From assembly GCF_029541745.1 (NCBI RefSeq), contig NZ_CP089746.1, positions 5,217,559-5,281,558 of the forward strand: DNA of 64,000 nucleotides, in the 5' to 3' direction. Of this stretch, positions 9,801-17,101 are shown piece after piece. Both the position numbers and the translations under genes were made by a program. Within the stretch, counting starts at the first letter, position 1; each line of letters begins with the position of its first letter. The stretch comes from Streptomyces sp. LX-29 (GTDB lineage Bacteria > Actinomycetota > Actinomycetes > Streptomycetales > Streptomycetaceae). The notes under the pieces were generated by a model that saw nothing but the letters and a program-made list of their open reading frames with translations, was not told where the DNA came from and made no database searches.

Positions 9801-12800
9801 GCTGCTCCCCGGCACCGCCTTCGTCGAGCTGGCCGTGCGCGCCGGCGACCAGGTCGGCTGCGACCTGCTGGAGGAACTCACCCTGGAGGCGCCGCTGGTG
9901 CTGCCCGCCCGCGGCGGCATCCGGCTCCAGCTCACGGTGGGCGCCCTGGACGACGCCGGCCGCCGGCCGCTGGCCATCCTCTCCCGCGCGGCCGACGCCC
10001 CGGCCGAGGAGCCCTGGACCCGGCACGCCTCCGGCGTGCTCGCCACCGGCGCCCCGCGGCCCGACTTCGCGCTGACCGCGTGGCCGCCGAGCGGCGCCGA
10101 GGCGGCCGAGGTGACCGAGCTGTACGCGACGCTGGCCGCCAGCGGCCTGCCGTACGGCCCGGCCTTCCAGGGGCTGACCGCCGCCTGGCGGCGCGGCACC
10201 GAACTCTTCGCCGAGGTGCGGCTGGGCCAGGAGGCGCAGGCCGCCGACTTCGGGCTGCACCCGGCGCTGCTGGACTCCGCACTGCACGCGCTCGGCCTGG
10301 ACGCCGACGACCAGGGCCGGGGCCGGCTGCCGTTCGCCTGGAGCGGGGTGTCGCTGTACGCGAGCGGCGCCACCGAGCTGCGGGTGCGCCTGGAGCTCCA
10401 GGGCACCGAGGGCGTCCGGCTGGAGATCGCCGACGCCACCGGGGCGCCCGTCGCCGCCGTGGACTCCCTCGCGCTGCGCGAGGTCTCGGCCGAGCAGGTC
10501 CGGGCCGCGCGGGCCGCGTACCACGAGTCGCTGTTCCGCCTGGAGTGGGCCGAGCAGCCCGCCGCCGGCACCGGTGCGCCCGGCGCCTGGGCGGTGCTGG
10601 GCGCCGACCGTCTGGGCCTCGGGGCCCCGGCGTACCCGGACCTCGCCGCGCTGACCGCGGCGGTGGACGCCGGCGTCCAGACGCCGGAGTTCGTCCTCGT
10701 CGCACCCGCGGCGAGCGACCCGGCCGACGCGTCCGGCGCGGCGCACCGCGCCACCGCCGAGGCGCTCGCCCTCGTCCAGGAGTGGCTCGCCGAGGAGCGG
10801 TTCGCCGGCTCCCGGCTGGTGCTGGCCTCGGCACCGCGGGACCTCGCGCAGGCCGCCGTATGGGGTCTGGTGCGCTCGGCGCAGGCCGAGAACCCGGACC
10901 GTTTCGTCCTGCTCGACATCGACGGCGAGGACGCCTCCCGGGCCGCGCTGCCCGCCGCGCTCGCCTCCGGCGAGGAGCAGCTGGCCGTCCGCGCGGGCGT
11001 GGTCCGCACCCCGCGGCTGGCCCGGGTGCCGGTCGCCGACGAGACCGCGGCCGCCGACTGGAACCCGGACGGCACCGTGCTGGTCACCGGCGCCGCCGGC
11101 CAGCTCGGCGGGCTGGTCGCCCGCCACCTGGCCGCCGAGCACGGCGTGCGGCACCTGCTGCTGGTCAGCCGCCGCGGCGGCGCGGCCGACGGGGCCGTCG
11201 AACTCACCGCCGAGCTCGCCGAGATCGGCGCCTCCGCTACCTGGGCGGCGTGCGACGTGGCCGACCGGGAGGCGCTGGCCGCCGTCCTGGCGGACATCCC
11301 CGCCGCGCACCCGCTGACCGCCGTGGTGCACACCGCCGGCGTCCTCGACGACGGCACCATCGGCTCGCTGACCGAGGAGCGGCTGGCGAAGGTGGCGCGG
11401 CCGAAGGTCGACGCGGCCTGGAACCTGCACGAGCTGACCCGCGACCTGGACCTGGCGGCGTTCGTCCTCTTCTCGTCCGCCTCCGGCGTCTTCGGCAGCC
11501 CCGGCCAGGGCAACTACGCCGCCGCCAACGCCTTCCTGGACGCGCTGGCGGTCCACCGCCACGCCGCCGGACTGCCGGCGAGCGCGCTGGCCTGGGGCCC
11601 CTGGGCGGGCGCCGGCATGGCCGGCACGCTGGACGAGGTCGACATCAGCCGGATGCGCCGGGCCGGACTGCCCCCGCTGTCCCCGGCCGAGGGCCTCGCC
11701 CTGCTGGACGCGGCCCTCACCGTCACCGAGCCGGCGCTGGCCCCGATGCGGGTGGACACCGTGGCGCTGCGCGCCCGGGCGACCACCGGCACCGTCCCGG
11801 CGCTGCTGCGCGGCCTGGTCCGGGCCCCGGCGCGGCGCGCGGCGCGCACCGCCGCCGACGCCGGCGCCACCGGTCTGGCCCAGCGGCTCGCCGGGCTGAG
11901 CGAGAGCGAGCGGCACCGCGTGCTGCTCGACCTGGTCCGCACGCAGGTCGCGGCGGTGCTCGGCTACGCGGGACCGCAGGCCGTCGAGGAGGGCCGGGCC
12001 TTCAAGGAGCTCGGCTTCGACTCGCTTACCGCCGTCGAGCTGCGCAACCTGCTCCGCGAGGCGACCGGGCTGCGGCTCTCGCCCACCCTGGTCTTCGACT
12101 ACCCGACCTCGCTCGCCCTCGCCGGCCACCTGCGCGCCGAGCTCGTCGGCGACACGGCCGAGGCGATCGTCCCGGACCGGGTGACCACCGCCGCGGACGA
12201 CGACCCGATCGCGATCGTCGCCATGAGCTGCCGCTTCCCCGGCGGCGTGCGGTCGCCCGAGGACCTGTGGCGGCTGCTGGTCTCCGGCGGCGACGGCATC
12301 ACCCCCTTCCCCGCGGACCGCGGCTGGGACCTCGACACCCTCTACAGCGACGACCCCGACCTCGAAGGCACCAGCTACACCCGCGAGGGCGGCTTCCTGC
12401 ACGACGTCGCCGACTTCGACGCGGCGTTCTTCGGGATCTCACCGCGTGAGGCCCTGGCCATGGACCCGCAGCAGCGGCTGCTGCTGGAGACCTCGTGGGA
12501 GGCGTTCGAGCGGGCCGGGATCGACCCGGCCACCCTGCGCGGCAGCCGGACCGCCGTGTACATCGGCAACAACGAGCAGGACTACCTGACCCTGTGGCTG
12601 GACGAGCCGCAGGGCCTCGAAGGCCACCTGGGCACCGGCAACTCGTCGAGCGTGGCCTCCGGCCGGATCTCGTACACCTTCGGCCTGGAGGGCCCCGCCC
12701 TCACCGTCGACACCGCCTGCTCGTCCTCGGTGGTCGCCCTGCACCTGGCCGCCCAGGCGCTGCGCAACGGCGAGTGCGAACTCGCCCTGGCCGGCGGCGT

Positions 12801-15800
12801 CACCGTGATGTCCACCCCGAGCGCGTTCCTGGAGTTCAGCCGGCAGCGCGGGCTCGCCGCCGACGGCCGGATCAAGGCGTTCTCCGGCGACGCGGACGGC
12901 ACCATCTGGTCCGAGGGCGTGGGCGTGCTCCTGGTGGAGCGGCTCTCCGACGCGCGGCGCAACGGCCACCCGGTGCTCGCCGTGCTGCGCTCCACCGCCG
13001 TCAACCAGGACGGCGCCAGCAACGGCCTGACGGCGCCGAACGGCCCGTCCCAGCAGCGCGTCATCCGGCAGGCCCTCGCGGGCGCCGGTCTGTCCACCAC
13101 CGACATCGACGCGGTCGAGGCGCACGGCACCGGCACCACGCTGGGCGACCCGATCGAGGCGCAGGCGCTGCTCGCCACCTACGGCCAGAACCGGCCCGAC
13201 GACCGGCCGCTGTACCTGGGCTCGGTGAAGTCCAACATCGGCCACACCCAGGCCGCCGCGGGCATGGCCGGCATCATCAAGATGGTCAAGGCCATCGAGC
13301 ACGGCGTACTGCCGCGGACGCTGCACGTCTCCGAGCCCACCCCGCACGTGGACTGGGCCGCCGGCGACATCGAGCTGCTCACCGAGGCCCGGGACTGGCC
13401 GGAGACCGGCCGCCCGCGCCGCGCCGCCGTCTCCTCCTTCGGCTACAGCGGCACCAACTCCCACGCGATCCTGGAGCAGGCCCCGCCGGCCGAGACCCCG
13501 GCCGCCCCGGCCGCCGAGACCGCCCCGCCGGTCCTGGCCTGGCCGGTCTCGGCCCGCGACACCGACGCGCTGCGCGCCCAGGCCGAGCGGCTGCGCTCGC
13601 ACCTGGCCGCCGCCGACGCGCCGCGGCCGCTGGACCTGGCGTACTCGCTGGCCACCACCCGCGCGGCCCTGGAGCACCGCGCCGTGCTGCTCGGCCGGGA
13701 CGCCGAGGAGCTCGGCCGCGGCCTGGCGGCCCTGGCCGCCGGCGAGTCCGCGCCGGGCCTGGTGACGGGCTCCGCGGACGGCGGCAAGACCGCCTTCCTC
13801 TTCACGGGCCAGGGCAGTCAGCGGTTGGGCATGGGCCGTGAGCTCTACGACGCCTACCCGGCCTTCGCGGCGGTCTTCGACGCCGTCTGCGCCGAGCTGG
13901 ACCGGCACCTGGAGCGGCCGCTGAAGGACGTGGTGTTCGGCGACGACGCCGAGGCCCTGGACCAGACCGGCTTCACCCAGCCCGCGCTGTTCGCGGTCGA
14001 GGTGGCGCTGTTCCGCCTGGTCGAGGCGTGGGGCGTGACGCCGGACTTCCTCTCCGGTCACTCGATCGGCGAGCTGGCCGCCGCGCATGTGGCGGGTGTC
14101 CTCTCGCTGTCCGATGCGGCGAAGCTGGTGGCCGCGCGTGGCCGGCTGATGCAGGCGCTTCCGACCGGTGGCGCGATGATCGCGGTGCAGGCGTCGGAGG
14201 ACGAGGTCCTTCCGCTGCTCACCGACGGCGTCAGCATCGCCGCCCTCAACGGCCCGCAGTCCGTGGTGATCGCCGGTGACGAGGACGCGGCCCTCGCGAT
14301 CGCGAGCGGCTTCGAGGCCCAGGGCCGCAAGACCAAGCGGCTCACCGTCAGCCACGCCTTCCACTCGCCCCGTATGGACGCGATGTTGGAGGACTTCCGG
14401 GCGGTCGCGGAGACGCTGACGTACGAGAGCCCGCGAATCGCCCTCGTCTCCCACCTGACCGGCGGGCTGGTCTCCACCGAGGAGATCACCAGCCCGGACT
14501 TCTGGGTCCGGCACGTCCGCGAGGCGGTCCGCTTCCTGGACGGTGTCCGCGCGCTGGAGGCCGAAGGCGTCACGACCTTCGTCGAGTTGGGTCCCGACGG
14601 CGTGCTCACCGCGATGGCGCAGGAGTGCGTCACCGGCGAGGGCGCGGTGTTCACCGCCGCGCTGCGCAAGGGCCGTCCCGAGGCGGAGGCGCTGGCGCAC
14701 GCCGTGGCCCAGGCGGCCGTCCGGGGCACGGACCCCGACTGGGCGGCGTTCTACGCCGGCGGCGGCGCCGTGCGCCTCGACCTGGCCACGTTGCCCACGT
14801 ACGCCTTCCAGCCGCGCCGCTTCTGGCCGGAGGCCGACGGCGCCGCGGCGCCCGCCGGGCGGCTGCCCGCGGACGCGGTGGACGCCCGCTTCTGGGAGGC
14901 CGTGGAGCGGGAGGACCTGGAGTCCCTCGCGACGGAGCTCGCCGTGGAGGGGGAGCAGCCGTTCAGCGCGGTGCTGCCCGCCCTGTCCTCGTGGCGGCGC
15001 AGGCAGCAGGAGCGCGCCACCGCGGACGGCCGGCTCTACCACGTGGAGTGGAAGCCCCAGCCGCAGACCGGCACGCCCACCCTCAGCGGCACCTGGCTGA
15101 CCGTCGTCCCCGCGAGCCTCGCGGACGACGCCCGGGTCGGCGCGGTCGGCGACGAGCTGGCGCGGCGCGGGGCGCGGACCGTCCGCGTGGAGCTGGACGC
15201 GGCCGACACCGACCCGGCGGCGCTCGCCGAGCGGTTGGCGTCGGCGGCCGACGGCCCCGTCGCCGGCGTGCTCTCGATGCTGGCGCTCGACGAGCGGCCG
15301 CACCCCGAGCACCCGGCGGTGCCGGTCGGCCTGGCCCTGACCGGCGCGCTGGCCGAGGCGCTGGCGCGGCGCCCGGAGTACGCGGCCGCGCGACTGTGGT
15401 GCGCCACCCGCGGCGCGGTCGCGGTCGGCGCCTCCGACCGCCTGGACAGCCCCGCACAGGCGCAGGTCTGGGGCCTGGGCCGGGCGGTCTCGCTGGAGCA
15501 GCCGGAGCGCTGGGGCGGACTCATCGACCTCCCCGCCCTGCCGGAGGCGCTGGACGAGCGGGCGCTGGGCCTGCTGGCCGGCGTGCTCGCCGGCGCCCAC
15601 GGCGACGAGGACCAGCTCGCGCTCCGCGCCGCCGGTCTCTTCGTCCGGCGCCTCGCGCAGCGCACCGCCCCCGCCGGCGGCACCGAGTGGACCCCGCGCG
15701 GCACCGTCCTGGTGACCGGCGGCACCGGCGCGCTGGGCCGGCATGTGGCCCGCTGGCTGGCCGGCAACGGCGCCGAGCGGCTGGTGCTGCTCAGCCGCCG

Positions 15801-17076
15801 CGGCGCCGACGCGCCGGGCGCGGCCGAGATCGTGGCCGAACTGTCCGACACCGGCACCACGGTGACCGTCGAGGCCTGCGACGTCGCGGACCGCGAGGCG
15901 CTGACCACGCTGGTGGACAAGCTGGCGGCGGACGGCGCCCCGGTGCGGGCCGTGGTGCACGCGGCGGGCGTCTCCCAGGTGCCCGGCACCGGCACCGAAC
16001 TCCCCGAGTTCGCCTCCGTCGTGGGCGCCAAGACGACCGGCGCCGTCCACCTGGACGAGCTGTTCTCGGGCGACACCGAGGACCGCACCCTCGACGCCTT
16101 CGTGCTCTTCTCGTCGATCGCCGGCGTGTGGGGCAGCGGCGGACAGGGCGCCTACTCGGCCGCCAACGCCTTCCTCGACGCGCTCGCCGAGCGGCGCCGG
16201 GCCCGCGGCCTGACCGCCACCTCGGTGGCCTGGGGCCCGTGGGCGGACGGCGGCATGGCCACCGAGGGCGACGCCTCCGAGCAGCTCAGCCGGCGCGGCC
16301 TGCCGCCGATGTCGCCGGAGCTGAGCATGGCGGCGCTGCGCCGGGTGCTGTCCCGCGACGAGACCGCCACGACCGTGGCCGACGTCGACTGGGAGCGTTT
16401 CGCCCCCGCCTTCACCGCGGCCCGCCCCCGCCCCCTCATCGCCGACCTCCCGCAGGTCCGCGCCGCCCTGCGGGACGGCGCCGAGGACGCGGGCGGCACG
16501 GCGGCCGAGGGCGCGGCGCCGGCGCTGCGCGAGCGGCTGGCCGGACTCTCCGAACTCGAGCGGCGGGACGCCGTGCTGGAGGTGGTCCGCGGGCATGTGG
16601 CGGCCGCCCTCGGCCACGCCTCGGCCGCCGACGTCGACGCCGGACGCGCCTTCAACGAGCTGGGCTTCGACTCGCTCACCGCGGTCGAGCTGCGCACCAA
16701 GCTGGGCGCGGCCACCGGGCTCCGGCTGCCCGCCAGCCTCGTATACGACTACCCGAACCCACAGGCGCTGGCCGACCAGCTGCTGCGCGAACTGGCCCCG
16801 GAGGGCCCGGGCCACGGCCCGGCCGCCGGCCCGGCGGCGGTGATCGACACCGACCCGCAGGACGCCGAACTGCGCAGGACCCTGGCGGCCATCCCGATGA
16901 ACCGGATCCGGGAGGCCGGGCTGCTGGAGTCGCTGCTCCAGCTGGCCGACCCGCACGCGGCGACGCCCGCCGCGAGCCGCGCCGATGACGCCGCCGAGTC
17001 CATCGACGAGATGGACGTCCAGCACCTCATCGACATGGCGCTCGACCTCGACAGCCTCGACGGCACCGATTCCTGA
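6877..17076 (+). CDS. Type I modular PKS, two modules: KS-AT-DH-KR-ACP, KS-AT-KR-ACP
   Basis: 3399 residues. The N-terminal coiled coil (residues 1-35, NEEKLLDNLKWMTTELRRAR) is the usual docking helix. Module C: KS Cys 208, malonyl AT Ser 660, DH His 969 and Asp 1133, KR Tyr 1547, ACP Ser 1716. Module D: KS Cys 1948, AT Ser 2396, KR Tyr 3093, ACP Ser 3266. It adds two malonate units, leaving an alkene and then a hydroxyl. The C-terminal tail (from about 16801) differs from those of genes 1, 3, 4 and 5: a helix IPMNRIREAGLLESLLQLA and an end reading IDEMDVQHLIDMALDLD. This is a second docking class, matching the different N-terminus of gene 3. The GTG start is chosen for its ribosome site and coiled coil. 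Gene 3 follows after 25 bp. Confidence 0.96.
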   Translation: MATANEEKLLDNLKWMTTELRRARRRLTEVEADAQEPIAIVAMSCRFPGDVTSPEDLWRLVDEGGDAVSGFPADRGWDIEGLADPDPDRKGTFYNSGGGFLAGAAEFDPAFFGISPREALAMDPQQRLLLETSWEVFERAGIDPATLRGSKTGVYVGAAAMGYGNDLQGAPEGLEGLLLTGGATSVLSGRIAYTFGLEGPAATIDTACSSSLVALHWAAQALRTRECSLALVGGVTVMPNPDVFVEFSRQRGLAPDGRCKSFAASADGTGWSEGVGVLLVERLSDARKNSHQVLAVVRGSAVNQDGASNGLTAPNGPSQQRVIRQALENARLSAAEVDVVEAHGTGTTLGDPIEAQALLATYGQERPEGRPLWLGSLKSNLGHTQAAAGVAGIIKMVKAIEHGVLPKTLHVDEPTPNVDWSTGEVALLTEARTWPETGQPRRVGISAFGVSGTNAHTILEQAPEPTAEEEDAPAAPAPAATAAVLPWTLSARSEAALRESARRLAARLDGAAHPVADVAHSLAVGRAALERRAAVVAVDHDGFRAALDALARGESAPGLVEGTATGGKTAFLFTGQGSQRPGMGRELYDAYPAFADALDAVCGELDRHLDRPLKTVLFGDDAEALDRTGYTQPALFALEVALYRLVEAWGVTADFLSGHSIGELAAAHVAGVLSLSDAAKLVAARGRLMQALPAGGAMIAVQASEDEVLPLLTDGVSIAALNGPQSVVVAGDEDAALAIAAGFEAQGRKTKRLTVSHAFHSPRMDAMLDDFRAVAETLTYEAPRIPIVSNLTGTVVPAKEITTADFWVRHVREAVRFLDGVRALEAQNVTTFVELGPDGVLSAMGQECLTGTEAAFVPVLRKDRPEAEALTTAVARAHVRGVRIDWAAYFAGTGAGPVDPAVLAALPTYPFEHQRFWLAPGAPTGDVTAAGLESADHPLLGAAVPLAESDGFLFTGRLGLDTHPWLADHTVMGSVLLPGTAFVELAVRAGDQVGCDLLEELTLEAPLVLPARGGIRLQLTVGALDDAGRRPLAILSRAADAPAEEPWTRHASGVLATGAPRPDFALTAWPPSGAEAAEVTELYATLAASGLPYGPAFQGLTAAWRRGTELFAEVRLGQEAQAADFGLHPALLDSALHALGLDADDQGRGRLPFAWSGVSLYASGATELRVRLELQGTEGVRLEIADATGAPVAAVDSLALREVSAEQVRAARAAYHESLFRLEWAEQPAAGTGAPGAWAVLGADRLGLGAPAYPDLAALTAAVDAGVQTPEFVLVAPAASDPADASGAAHRATAEALALVQEWLAEERFAGSRLVLASAPRDLAQAAVWGLVRSAQAENPDRFVLLDIDGEDASRAALPAALASGEEQLAVRAGVVRTPRLARVPVADETAAADWNPDGTVLVTGAAGQLGGLVARHLAAEHGVRHLLLVSRRGGAADGAVELTAELAEIGASATWAACDVADREALAAVLADIPAAHPLTAVVHTAGVLDDGTIGSLTEERLAKVARPKVDAAWNLHELTRDLDLAAFVLFSSASGVFGSPGQGNYAAANAFLDALAVHRHAAGLPASALAWGPWAGAGMAGTLDEVDISRMRRAGLPPLSPAEGLALLDAALTVTEPALAPMRVDTVALRARATTGTVPALLRGLVRAPARRAARTAADAGATGLAQRLAGLSESERHRVLLDLVRTQVAAVLGYAGPQAVEEGRAFKELGFDSLTAVELRNLLREATGLRLSPTLVFDYPTSLALAGHLRAELVGDTAEAIVPDRVTTAADDDPIAIVAMSCRFPGGVRSPEDLWRLLVSGGDGITPFPADRGWDLDTLYSDDPDLEGTSYTREGGFLHDVADFDAAFFGISPREALAMDPQQRLLLETSWEAFERAGIDPATLRGSRTAVYIGNNEQDYLTLWLDEPQGLEGHLGTGNSSSVASGRISYTFGLEGPALTVDTACSSSVVALHLAAQALRNGECELALAGGVTVMSTPSAFLEFSRQRGLAADGRIKAFSGDADGTIWSEGVGVLLVERLSDARRNGHPVLAVLRSTAVNQDGASNGLTAPNGPSQQRVIRQALAGAGLSTTDIDAVEAHGTGTTLGDPIEAQALLATYGQNRPDDRPLYLGSVKSNIGHTQAAAGMAGIIKMVKAIEHGVLPRTLHVSEPTPHVDWAAGDIELLTEARDWPETGRPRRAAVSSFGYSGTNSHAILEQAPPAETPAAPAAETAPPVLAWPVSARDTDALRAQAERLRSHLAAADAPRPLDLAYSLATTRAALEHRAVLLGRDAEELGRGLAALAAGESAPGLVTGSADGGKTAFLFTGQGSQRLGMGRELYDAYPAFAAVFDAVCAELDRHLERPLKDVVFGDDAEALDQTGFTQPALFAVEVALFRLVEAWGVTPDFLSGHSIGELAAAHVAGVLSLSDAAKLVAARGRLMQALPTGGAMIAVQASEDEVLPLLTDGVSIAALNGPQSVVIAGDEDAALAIASGFEAQGRKTKRLTVSHAFHSPRMDAMLEDFRAVAETLTYESPRIALVSHLTGGLVSTEEITSPDFWVRHVREAVRFLDGVRALEAEGVTTFVELGPDGVLTAMAQECVTGEGAVFTAALRKGRPEAEALAHAVAQAAVRGTDPDWAAFYAGGGAVRLDLATLPTYAFQPRRFWPEADGAAAPAGRLPADAVDARFWEAVEREDLESLATELAVEGEQPFSAVLPALSSWRRRQQERATADGRLYHVEWKPQPQTGTPTLSGTWLTVVPASLADDARVGAVGDELARRGARTVRVELDAADTDPAALAERLASAADGPVAGVLSMLALDERPHPEHPAVPVGLALTGALAEALARRPEYAAARLWCATRGAVAVGASDRLDSPAQAQVWGLGRAVSLEQPERWGGLIDLPALPEALDERALGLLAGVLAGAHGDEDQLALRAAGLFVRRLAQRTAPAGGTEWTPRGTVLVTGGTGALGRHVARWLAGNGAERLVLLSRRGADAPGAAEIVAELSDTGTTVTVEACDVADREALTTLVDKLAADGAPVRAVVHAAGVSQVPGTGTELPEFASVVGAKTTGAVHLDELFSGDTEDRTLDAFVLFSSIAGVWGSGGQGAYSAANAFLDALAERRRARGLTATSVAWGPWADGGMATEGDASEQLSRRGLPPMSPELSMAALRRVLSRDETATTVADVDWERFAPAFTAARPRPLIADLPQVRAALRDGAEDAGGTAAEGAAPALRERLAGLSELERRDAVLEVVRGHVAAALGHASAADVDAGRAFNELGFDSLTAVELRTKLGAATGLRLPASLVYDYPNPQALADQLLRELAPEGPGHGPAAGPAAVIDTDPQDAELRRTLAAIPMNRIREAGLLESLLQLADPHAATPAASRADDAAESIDEMDVQHLIDMALDLDSLDGTDS
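6982..12160 (+). other. PKS module C: KS-AT(malonyl)-DH-KR-ACP
   Basis: KS Cys is codon 7498. The AT has GHSIG (Ser codon 8854) and HAFH, so malonyl. The DH carries the full HxxxGxxxxP motif (HTVMGSVLLP, His codon 9781), YGPAFQ and HPALLD (Asp codon 10273), so it should be active. The KR has TGAAGQLG, LDD (B-type) and Tyr codon 11515. ACP Ser is codon 12022. A B-type KR plus active DH normally yields an E double bond. Its AT core is nearly identical in DNA to that of module D. Confidence 0.92.
12202..16800 (+). other. PKS module D: KS-AT(malonyl)-KR(A-type)-ACP
   Basis: KS Cys codon 12718 sits in DTACSSSVVAL. AT Ser is codon 14062, with HAFH (malonyl). A dimerization element (DARFWEAVEREDLESLA) precedes the KR. 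The KR lacks LDD (HAAGVSQVPG), has the GVWGSGGQGAY stretch with the A-type Trp, and Tyr codon 16153. ACP Ser is codon 16672. The predicted product is an L-configured hydroxyl, as in module B, whose KR core it closely resembles. Confidence 0.9.
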
Positions 17077-17090
17077 CGCGGCCCAAGCAC

Positions 17091-17094
17091 GGAG
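17091..17094 (+). promoter_or_regulatory. Ribosome binding site deciding the start of gene 3
   Basis: GGAG lies seven bases before the ATG at 17102. The frame stays open upstream to an ATG at 16985 inside gene 2, but the 39 codons between encode no recognisable docking sequence. From 17102 the protein begins with a clean docking helix (MTTPNEKLVEALRASLKE). This site therefore fixes the start. Confidence 0.85.
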
Positions 17095-17101
17095 TACCAA
17101 G

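Noticed and set aside
16985..17101. Upstream extension of gene 3 to an ATG at 16985
   Set aside because: It overlaps the end of gene 2 in another frame and encodes low-complexity Ser/Thr sequence. The GGAG at 17091 and the docking helix support 17102.
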